Shown here piece after piece: positions 1-6,609 of a stretch of DNA of 6,609 nt. The notes below the pieces were generated by a model, which did no database searches, had not been told where the DNA came from, and worked only from the letters and a program-made list of their open reading frames with translations. Made by a program: the position numbers and the translations under genes. Source of the DNA: Deltaproteobacteria bacterium (lineage in GTDB: Bacteria; Desulfobacterota; Syntrophobacteria; BM002); contig JAGFXI010000104.1 in the NCBI GenBank assembly GCA_017861095.1, positions 1 through 6,609 of the forward strand. The letters run 5' to 3'. How positions within the stretch are numbered: the stretch's first letter is position 1; each line of letters starts with the position of its first letter.

Positions 1-1172
1 CCGCCCACCGGCACCATGGGCTCCTTGGTCTTCCGGTTCTTCACGAGCTCGAGACCCACGAAGAGCCCGAGGCCGCGAACATCCCCGATGCAGGGATGTC
101 TTTCCTTGAGTTCCATCGCCTTCTCCAGAAGGTAGCTCCCCATCTTCGCCGAGTTCTCGATGAGCTTGTCCTCCTGGTAGATCTGGATGGTCCGAACCGC
201 CGCGGCGCACGCCAGGGCATGACCGGCGTAGGTGGCCCCATGGCTGAAGAACTGCTCCTTGAAGCGGTCCCCAATGGGCTTTCGCACTACGGTTCCCCCG
301 AGGGGCACGGTGGCGCAGGTCATCCCCTTGGCCATGGTCATGATGTCGGGCACCACGTTCCAGTGGTCCACGGCGAACCACTTCCCGGTCCGGCCAAAGC
401 CGCTCATGACCTCATCGGCGATCATGAGGACCCCCCACCGGTCGCAGATCTCCCGGAGCTTCGGGAAGTATTCGGGCGGGGGCACGATGATCCCGTTCGC
501 CCCGGTCACCGGCTCGAAAATGATCCCCGCCACCTTCTCGCTTCCACCCTCGAGCTCGATCGCCTCGTCGATGTACTTGACGCAGGCGAGATCGCATTCG
601 GGGTACTTCTGGTGGAGCATGCACCGGTAGCAGTAGGGATGGGGCACCGGCACCACCTCGGTCCCACCCGAGACCTGGGCCCAACTCCTGGGGTCGCCCA
701 CGGAGAGGGTCATGGAGGCGGCGGTTCCCCCGTGGTAGGTGCGATAGCGGGAGAGGATCTTGCGCCTCCCCGTGTACTGGTGACAGATCTTGACCGCCGC
801 CTCGTTGGCCTCCGTGCCGCCGGGGGAGAGAAAGGTGCGGGAGAGGTCTCCCGGGGTAATCTCCGCCAGCATCCTGGCCAGCACCGCCCTCGGTCGGGTG
901 GAGAAGTTGGGGGCGAAGGCGCAGAGGGTCCTCGCCTGCTCGCAGATGGCCTCCACTACCCGGGGGTCCTGGTGGCCGATGTTGTGGCTCACAAAGCAGG
1001 AGCTGAAATCCAGCCGTTCCCTGCCGTCCTCGGTCTTGAAGCGGACACCCTTCGCGGTAAGCACGCGGAGAGGTGCCTGAGCGGGCTGGTACGACCAGGA
1101 ATGGAAGAGATGCTCGACCTCGTAGGAATCCAGGTCTTTCTTGGCCGCAGGAATGCTCTTCAGGTCAATCAT
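1..1172 (-). CDS. Class III PLP-dependent aminotransferase (omega-amino acid/taurine:pyruvate-like), C-terminus cut by window edge
   Basis: Transfers an amino group, probably from an omega-amino acid or similar amine donor to a keto acid such as pyruvate, using pyridoxal phosphate in the cytoplasm. I translated this frame directly: 390 open codons run from the ATG at 1172 off the window start. Fold-type I class III hallmarks appear in order: phosphate-binding SPGGTEANEAA (116-126), YHG (146-148) for cofactor stacking, ADEV with Asp253 facing the pyridine nitrogen, the Schiff-base Lys282 in MAKGMT, and GATYAGH (312-318). Family members are usually about 430-460 residues, so some 50-70 residues are missing. 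A cysteine-rich insert lies at 180-197 (Cys181, 184, 193, 197). The start is fixed by a strong Shine-Dalgarno. The gene lies 494 bp downstream of serA on the same strand. Substrate cannot be set from sequence: taurine, beta-alanine, 4-aminobutyrate or diamines are all possible. The class call is firm, the substrate is not. Confidence 0.93.
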   Translation of the reverse strand, partial: MIDLKSIPAAKKDLDSYEVEHLFHSWSYQPAQAPLRVLTAKGVRFKTEDGRERLDFSSCFVSHNIGHQDPRVVEAICEQARTLCAFAPNFSTRPRAVLARMLAEITPGDLSRTFLSPGGTEANEAAVKICHQYTGRRKILSRYRTYHGGTAASMTLSVGDPRSWAQVSGGTEVVPVPHPYCYRCMLHQKYPECDLACVKYIDEAIELEGGSEKVAGIIFEPVTGANGIIVPPPEYFPKLREICDRWGVLMIADEVMSGFGRTGKWFAVDHWNVVPDIMTMAKGMTCATVPLGGTVVRKPIGDRFKEQFFSHGATYAGHALACAAAVRTIQIYQEDKLIENSAKMGSYLLEKAMELKERHPCIGDVRGLGLFVGLELVKNRKTKEPMVPVG

Positions 1173-1176
1173 GCAG

Positions 1177-1184
1177 ACCTCCTT
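1177..1184 (-). promoter_or_regulatory. Strong Shine-Dalgarno of the aminotransferase
   Basis: On the minus strand AAGGAGGT sits four bases before the ATG at 1172. It is a full match to the anti-Shine-Dalgarno core and decides the start codon. It implies efficient translation. Confidence 0.85.
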
Positions 1185-1230
1185 TTCGAGATTGCCTCGG
1201 GAAGCAGGCTGTGCCGCAGGGTGGACATGG

Positions 1231-1260
1231 TATGACTGGGCACCTGTATTGTCCAGTATG
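1231..1260. promoter_or_regulatory. Imperfect inverted repeat in the aminotransferase leader
   Basis: TATGACTGG (1231-1239) faces CCAGTATG (1253-1260) across a 13-base spacer. The arms pair except for one inserted base. It lies about 60-90 bases before the start codon, downstream of the proposed promoter. It could be an operator or an mRNA hairpin; chance is possible. Confidence 0.25.
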
Positions 1261-1284
1261 AGAGGGTAGTTGGAAGGTTGGTAT

Positions 1285-1315
1285 CTAATACATCAGATTT
1301 CAGGGCGGATGTCAA
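1285..1315 (-). promoter_or_regulatory. Possible sigma-70-type promoter for the aminotransferase
   Basis: On the minus strand a perfect -35 hexamer TTGACA (1310-1315) is followed after 19 bases by TATTAG (1285-1290), a 4/6 match to the -10 consensus. TGTATT at 1287-1292 gives the ideal 17-base spacing but matches less well. The stretch is AT-richer than its surroundings and leaves a leader of roughly 100 bases. If real, the aminotransferase can be transcribed independently of serA. Confidence 0.4.
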
Positions 1316-1415
1316 GGGTTGAGTTGAGTCAAGGTCCAGGAGGGTGCTGAAAGACCATGCTAACGCTGATGGCGTAAGGTGCCGTGCCCAGCAGATCGCC
1401 CTGCCTCACGCCCCC

Positions 1416-1440
1416 ATTCGCGGCTGGAAGCCGCTCCCAC
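1416..1440 (-). repeat. REP-like palindrome at the end of repeat copy A
   Basis: On the minus strand GTGGGAGCGGCT is followed by a three-base loop TCC and AGCCGCGAAT. The six-base stem GCGGCT/AGCCGC is perfect. The design GTGGGAGCGG-loop-CGCGAA resembles the Pseudomonas 35-bp REP family. That family is known to be mobilised by REP-associated tyrosine transposases (RAYTs), but none is encoded in this window. Confidence 0.5.
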
Positions 1441-1614
1441 ACAAACCCGCATGGCGCCGTAGGCAGGGGGGCTGTAAGGCAAAGCGCATCCGGAGCCTCT
1501 ACCTTCCTTGAATGACAGGAGTGACCTCCAAGGTTTCCACCACAGCCCCGCCCAGAGGCCTGGCCTAGCTTCCACTATCAATGGCGCGATCACGCCTCGG
1601 CGTGACGCCTTTGC
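1418..1614 (-). repeat. Dispersed ~197-bp repeat, copy A
   Basis: Read on the minus strand from 1614 to 1418, this aligns end to end with 3332-3530 on the plus strand with only a one-base indel or so near the 3' end. The first 42 bases are 38/42 identical. A second strong block centres on AAGGAAGGT, GGCTCCGGATGCGC and CCCCCCTGCCT. The stretch between them is clearly more diverged. Both copies begin with a palindrome TCACGCC-NN-GGCGTGA and end with a GCGGCT/AGCCGC hairpin. It lies 52 bases beyond the serA stop. It is non-coding as far as I can see and is probably one member of a genome-wide family. Confidence 0.85.
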
Positions 1615-1666
1615 AGACTTGCCCGCCGGCGGGATGGACCCCCTGCCGTAGCCCACTTCGTCGCCC

Positions 1667-3247
1667 TCACACCTCGATAAGGGCCACCTGGATGATGTTC
1701 TTGAAGCTCCGCAAGGCATGGAGCGCCGCCGGCGGCACCGGGTTGTCCACCGTGACCAGGCAGATGGCCGTGCCCTTGCTCCGGATCCGGCTCAGGTGCA
1801 TGTCAGCGATGTTCACCTGGTGGCTTCCCAGCGTGTTGCCGATGAAGCCGATCACGCCCGGCCGATCGTAGTTGGAGATGAGGAGCATCCTTCCCTCCAG
1901 GGGCGCTTCCATCCGGTACTCGTCGATTCCGACGATCCGGCACTCCGGCTCGGGAAACACGGTCCCCGCCACCTGGTATGAGCCCCGGTCGGTGAGGACG
2001 GTGAGGGTGATCATCTCCGTGTAGCCCCGCATCTCGGAGGTTGTGGCCACCGCCACCTTGATGCCGCGACTCCGCATGATCACCGGGGCGTTGACGATGT
2101 TCACCTCTTCGGTGAGGACCTTCTGCAGGAAGCCCTTCTGGGCCGCGTTCGTCACCGGGGCGAGCTCCAGGTCGCCGAGATCGCCGCCGTAGGCGATGTG
2201 GAGGCGCTGGACGTTTCCCTGGGTGTACTGGGAGAGGAATCGGCCGAGACGTTCGGCCAGGACCATGTAAGGCCGGATCTGCTCCGCCATCTTCGGGCTC
2301 ACCGAAGGCACGTTCACCGCGTTCTTGATCACGCCGTAAAGGAGATAATCCACCATCTGCTCGGCAATGTCGGTGGCCACGTTGATCTGAGCCTGTTCGC
2401 TCGAGGCCCCCAGGTGCGGGGTGGCGACCACCTGGGGCAGGCCGAGGAGGGGACTGGAAGCGGGCGGCTCCGCGGCGAACACATCGAGGGCCGCGCCCGC
2501 CACCTTGCCCGTCTTGATGGCCTCGTAGAGGGCCGCCTCGTCGATGAGGCCTCCCCGCGCGCAGTTGATTATCCTGACCCCCTTCTTCATCTTCTTGAAG
2601 GCCGGCTCGCCGATGAGGGCCTCGGTCTCCGTGGTGAGGGGCGTGTGAATGGTGATGTAGTCGGACTTCCGAAAGAGGGTGGGAAGGGGCACCATCTCCA
2701 CTCCGGCCTTGCCAGCCGTATCGGGCGCAACGTAGGGATCGTAGGCGAGGACCCGCATCTTCATGCCGAGGGCCCGCTCGGCCACGATGGAGCCGATCCG
2801 TCCGAGACCGACGATGCCGAGAGTGTGGTTGTAGAGCTCGGTCCCCACGAACCGCTTCTTTTCCCACCTTCCGGCCCGCATGGACTGATCCGCCTGGGGT
2901 ATGTGCCGCGAGAGGGCGAGCATGAGAGCGACTGTGTGCTCCGCTGCAGCCATGGCGTTCGCCCCCGGCGTGTTCATGACCAGGATACCCCGCTTGGTCG
3001 CCGTTTCCACATCGATGTTGTCAACTCCCGTGCCAGCACGGCCGATCACCCTGAGCTTGGGTGCCCGCTCGAGGACTGTTCGGTCAATCTGGGTGTGACT
3101 CCGAATGACGACCGCGTCGCACTCAGCGATCCGCTCGAGGAAAAGGCCCGCGTCGAGGCGGTCGTGGACCTCCACCTCGATCCCCTTGGCCTTTCGAAAG
3201 ATATTCACCCCTTGGCGATGGAGTCCGTCGCAAATGAGAACCCGCAT
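1667..3247 (-). CDS. serA: D-3-phosphoglycerate dehydrogenase, long form with ACT domain
   Basis: Oxidises 3-phosphoglycerate to 3-phosphohydroxypyruvate with NAD, the first step of serine synthesis, in the cytoplasm. The 526-residue product matches the usual length of the long bacterial form. In order: the substrate-binding domain begins at MRVLICDGL and includes GRAGTGVDNID (69-79); the Rossmann NAD site GLGRIG is at 147-152; catalytic Arg231 (CARGG), Glu260 (AAEPP) and His278 (TPHLG) are all present; an intervening regulatory (ASB) domain spans about 316-450; a C-terminal ACT domain starts near RMLLISNYDRPGVIG (453-467) and runs to the end. In this family the ACT domain binds serine for feedback control, which is inferred here. 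The ATG at 3247 is chosen because GGAGG lies eight bases upstream. An in-frame ATG at 3277 would add ten residues but lies inside a terminal inverted repeat without a good Shine-Dalgarno. The gene is flanked by inverted copies of a dispersed repeat. Confidence 0.97.
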   Translation of the reverse strand: MRVLICDGLHRQGVNIFRKAKGIEVEVHDRLDAGLFLERIAECDAVVIRSHTQIDRTVLERAPKLRVIGRAGTGVDNIDVETATKRGILVMNTPGANAMAAAEHTVALMLALSRHIPQADQSMRAGRWEKKRFVGTELYNHTLGIVGLGRIGSIVAERALGMKMRVLAYDPYVAPDTAGKAGVEMVPLPTLFRKSDYITIHTPLTTETEALIGEPAFKKMKKGVRIINCARGGLIDEAALYEAIKTGKVAGAALDVFAAEPPASSPLLGLPQVVATPHLGASSEQAQINVATDIAEQMVDYLLYGVIKNAVNVPSVSPKMAEQIRPYMVLAERLGRFLSQYTQGNVQRLHIAYGGDLGDLELAPVTNAAQKGFLQKVLTEEVNIVNAPVIMRSRGIKVAVATTSEMRGYTEMITLTVLTDRGSYQVAGTVFPEPECRIVGIDEYRMEAPLEGRMLLISNYDRPGVIGFIGNTLGSHQVNIADMHLSRIRSKGTAICLVTVDNPVPPAALHALRSFKNIIQVALIEV

Positions 3248-3255
3248 GCAGGAAA

Positions 3256-3266
3256 CCTCCTCTCCT
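3256..3266 (-). promoter_or_regulatory. serA Shine-Dalgarno that decides the start
   Basis: On the minus strand AGGAGAGGAGG ends eight bases before the ATG at 3247. It favours that start over the upstream in-frame ATG at 3277. The site directly touches the inner terminal inverted repeat of the MITE-like element, sharing base 3266. Confidence 0.8.
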
Positions 3267-3275
3267 TTAACCCGC

Positions 3276-3281
3276 ATTATG
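3276..3281 (-). promoter_or_regulatory. Possible serA -10 box inside the terminal inverted repeat
   Basis: CATAAT on the minus strand matches the -10 consensus at five of six bases and would start transcription near 3268, just before the Shine-Dalgarno. No good -35 is seen 16-18 bases upstream, so an activator or a different promoter is possible. The same hexamer in the right terminal repeat (3585-3590) points the other way. Confidence 0.3.
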
Positions 3282-3286
3282 CACGA

Positions 3287-3309
3287 ACCACCCGCTGCGA
3301 ATGGGTGGT
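3287..3309. other. Perfect 7-bp hairpin upstream of serA
   Basis: ACCACCC (3287-3293) pairs perfectly with GGGTGGT (3303-3309) across a nine-base loop. It directly adjoins the left terminal inverted repeat, 40-62 bases before the serA start. No T-run follows on either strand, so it is not a standard intrinsic terminator. It may be part of the element's end structure or an operator. Confidence 0.4.
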
Positions 3310-3320
3310 GTGAGGCAGGG
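3297..3320 (+). repeat. Detached tail fragment of the dispersed repeat
   Basis: GCGAATGGG and GTGAGGCAGGG here match the sequence that continues repeat copy A on the minus strand (1421 to 1399), 22 of 24 aligned columns with one gap. It lies just before copy B in the same orientation. Copy B itself lacks this tail after its own terminal hairpin. Confidence 0.55.
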
Positions 3321-3331
3321 AGGTCTATTCG

Positions 3332-3530
3332 GCAAGGGCGTCACGCCAGGGCGTGATCGCGGCATTGATAGTGTCGAGTGAGGCTTGGCGTTGTAGCGGA
3401 GGGGCGTACAAAATCCGGGAAGCCTTCCTGTCAGCAAAGGAAGGTGGTGGCTCCGGATGCGCCTTGCCTCACAGACCCCCCTGCCTCCGATGCCGGCCGG
3501 TGTCGTGTGGAAGCGGCTTTCGAGCCGCGA
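3332..3530 (+). repeat. Dispersed ~199-bp repeat, copy B
   Basis: Inverted partner of 1418-1614. It has the same start palindrome TCACGCC-AG-GGCGTGA (3341-3356), the same core with GGCTCCGGATGCGC, and the same end hairpin GCGGCT-TTCG-AGCCGC (3513-3528). The end-hairpin loop differs from copy A (TTCG against TCC) while the stem is unchanged. It lies inside the MITE-like segment upstream of serA and is non-coding on present evidence. Confidence 0.85.
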
Positions 3531-3720
3531 TACGATGGCCCCGATGGCACGACCATCTCCGCGATCTCGCGACGGCGTCTCGTGCATAATGCGGGCTAAA
3601 CCTCCGTCAAATCCATATTATGGTAGGGGGAGAGCCGCCGGAAGGCAAGCGAAAAATGGGCAGTGATTGTGGCTGGTTAAGATGACGAACAGGAAGACGA
3701 GCCCGCCTGGGGCGACGGTT

Positions 3721-3750
3721 TTATACAAATTCCTGAATCTGTGGTAAAAT
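3721..3750 (+). promoter_or_regulatory. Probable promoter of the small gene
   Basis: A conspicuously AT-rich stretch in GC-rich surroundings carries TAAAAT (3745-3750), five of six to the -10 consensus. A weak TTATAC (3721-3726) lies 18 bases upstream. Transcription would start near 3757, giving a leader of about 28 bases with AGAGG as Shine-Dalgarno before the ATG at 3785. Confidence 0.45.
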
Positions 3751-3755
3751 TCCTG
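3727..3755 (+). promoter_or_regulatory. Direct repeat AAATTCCTG, 20-bp period, over the promoter
   Basis: AAATTCCTG occurs at 3727-3735 and again at 3747-3755, exactly 20 bp apart, about two helical turns. The first copy lies in the promoter spacer and the second overlaps the -10 box. This is the layout of a direct-repeat operator for a repressor, though two 9-mers in AT-rich DNA may be chance. Confidence 0.35.
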
Positions 3756-3784
3756 TAATTTGCCGATGCAGAGAGAGGTGGATA

Positions 3785-4006
3785 ATGAGTGAACTCTTCG
3801 AGGTGGGAAAGACCTATACGTTCTATTTCTCCAGCGACCAGGGCATCCGCCAGATCACCGGGCTGGTGGTCGGGTACGAGACCCCTCTGGCGAAGGTGGA
3901 GACCGGAGGCCTGACCCGCGTCATCAACTGCGCGTCGTCTCTTTTCCTTGAGGCCGTCCGCCGTCGCGACGACGAGCCGATCCCCCCGAACTCCGAGGGC
4001 CGCTAG
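3785..4006 (+). CDS. Small protein of unknown function (73 aa)
   Basis: I do not recognise this protein. It starts at ATG 3785, six bases after AGAGG. The first ~53 residues look like a compact, strand-rich small domain: FEVGKTYTFYF, then ITGLVVGYETPLAKVET, then TRVINCASSLFLEAV. Alternating hydrophobic residues with turns at Gly and Asp, and a G-x-V/I-x-x-Y-E pattern, suggest an SH3- or Sm-like beta barrel; that is inference from pattern only. The tail (about 58-73) is charged and probably disordered (RRRDDEPIPPNSEGR). There is no signal peptide or membrane segment, and one cysteine (Cys49). It is the only plus-strand gene here and converges on carB with a 95-bp gap. Its own AT-rich promoter, Shine-Dalgarno and non-shadow position support a real gene. 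Confidence 0.72.
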   Translation: MSELFEVGKTYTFYFSSDQGIRQITGLVVGYETPLAKVETGGLTRVINCASSLFLEAVRRRDDEPIPPNSEGR

Positions 4007-4042
4007 CCGCTGGCGTAAGACCCGCCTCAGAATCGGTCTCTC

Positions 4043-4077
4043 CGCCGCCACTGCCCGAAGACCGGGGCGGGGCGGCG
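4043..4077. terminator. GC-rich hairpin between convergent genes, possible shared terminator
   Basis: CGCCGCC (4043-4049) pairs perfectly with GGCGGCG (4071-4077) across a 21-base GC-rich loop, in the gap between the small gene (plus) and carB (minus). The position suits a bidirectional terminator, but there is no T-run on either side. It may slow polymerase or protect mRNA ends, or be a chance product of base composition. Confidence 0.25.
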
Positions 4078-4101
4078 ACGGAGCATTCCTCACCCTCCCC
4101 T

Positions 4102-6609
<2,508 letters not shown>

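Larger units (their letters stand above)
1173..1666. other. Non-coding gap between serA and the aminotransferase
   Basis: This 494-bp stretch has no credible gene. Next to the aminotransferase it holds its leader, an imperfect inverted repeat and a promoter-like pair. Its middle holds copy A of a ~197-bp dispersed repeat. Next to the serA stop it holds a perfect 12-bp palindrome CCCGCCGGCGGG at 1622-1633, without a following T-run on the serA strand, so it is not a convincing intrinsic terminator. Open frames here, such as 1360-1719 on minus, cross the repeat and have no family-like sequence. Confidence 0.7.
3266..3600. mobile_element. MITE-like element with 21-bp terminal inverted repeats
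   Basis: The left end (3266-3286), read on the minus strand, and the right end (3580-3600), read on plus, share TCGTGCATAATGCGGG followed by T/C and TAAA, a 20/21 match. They bound 335 bp without a believable transposase, as expected of a non-autonomous miniature element. The interior carries a tail fragment and copy B of the dispersed repeat. No clean target-site duplication is visible: CCTCC occurs at 3256-3260 and 3601-3605, but the first is five bases outside the left arm. Alternatives are a structured regulatory leader, or two copies of a short repeat placed head to head. Confidence 0.5.
3248..3784. other. Non-coding, repeat-bearing gap between serA and the small gene
   Basis: This 537-bp stretch holds the serA Shine-Dalgarno, a segment bounded by terminal inverted repeats (3266-3600) with nested repeats, about 120 bases (3601-3720) in which I see nothing definite, and the promoter region of the plus-strand small gene. 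Open frames on both strands here (for example 3267-3587 minus and 3353-3589 plus) are rich in Arg, Pro and Ser, follow the repeats, and lack ribosome-binding sites or recognisable domains. Confidence 0.7.

Noticed and set aside
96..1235. Plus-strand open frame of 379 codons opposite the aminotransferase
   Set aside because: It is antisense to a class III aminotransferase with all catalytic motifs. Its translation is His/Gly/Arg-rich and resembles no family, as expected of a GC-rich shadow frame.
1622..1633. Palindrome CCCGCCGGCGGG after the serA stop as an intrinsic terminator
   Set aside because: A perfect palindrome leaves only a short stem with a loop, and no T-run follows on the serA strand.
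1360..1719. Short open frames over the repeats (1360-1719 minus; 3267-3587 minus; 3353-3589 plus) whose translations share GSGCALP
   Set aside because: The shared peptide simply reflects the shared DNA repeat. There is no Shine-Dalgarno or protein-like composition, and the copies diverge in the surrounding translation.
1803..2867. Minus-strand 354-codon open frame inside serA
   Set aside because: Off-frame shadow of SerA with low-complexity Arg/Gly/His-rich translation.
2198..3313. Plus-strand open frame of 371 codons opposite serA
   Set aside because: Lies antisense to serA in the mirror of the third-codon-position GC bias. No recognisable domain and no convincing ribosome-binding site.
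3256..3605. CCTCC at 3256-3260 and 3601-3605 as a target-site duplication of the MITE-like element
   Set aside because: The left copy is five bases outside the terminal repeat and is part of the serA Shine-Dalgarno, so it is a weak and probably coincidental match.

Overview
This is a GC-rich bacterial chromosomal window carrying ordinary housekeeping metabolism, with repeat-rich intergenic DNA around one gene. From the low edge it holds: the N-terminal 390 codons of a class III PLP-dependent aminotransferase (minus strand, cut by the window start); a complete long-form D-3-phosphoglycerate dehydrogenase gene, serA (minus); a small plus-strand gene for a 73-residue protein I do not recognise; and the C-terminal 835 codons of carB, the carbamoyl-phosphate synthase large subunit (minus, cut by the window end). 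Strong Shine-Dalgarno sequences and bacterial-type CarB and SerA show this is a bacterium. Codon use and protein style would fit GC-rich lineages such as Deltaproteobacteria, NC10/Methylomirabilota or Rokubacteria, but the window alone does not settle this.

Layout. 1-1172: aminotransferase, with a near-perfect Shine-Dalgarno. 1173-1666: non-coding gap with a possible promoter and a ~197-bp repeat (copy A) that ends in a REP-like hairpin. 1667-3247: serA. 3248-3784: non-coding gap with a ~335-bp segment bounded by 21-bp terminal inverted repeats (MITE-like). This segment contains copy B of the same ~200-bp repeat in the opposite orientation, plus a detached tail fragment. An AT-rich promoter with a 20-bp-spaced direct repeat follows. 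3785-4006: small gene. 4007-4101: short convergent gap with a GC-rich hairpin. 4102-6609: carB.

How the genes work together. SerA commits 3-phosphoglycerate to serine synthesis. The downstream aminotransferase handles amino groups but is not of the SerC fold, so a joint pathway is only suggested by position. The ~0.5-kb gap and the aminotransferase's own promoter-like sequence make a tight operon doubtful. CarB supplies carbamoyl phosphate for pyrimidine and arginine synthesis and is separated from serA by a gene on the other strand. I see no defence system, CRISPR array, RNA gene or new multi-gene system. The most interesting material is the repeat architecture: serA is bracketed by inverted copies of a dispersed repeat, and a MITE-like element abuts its ribosome-binding site and may supply its -10 promoter box.
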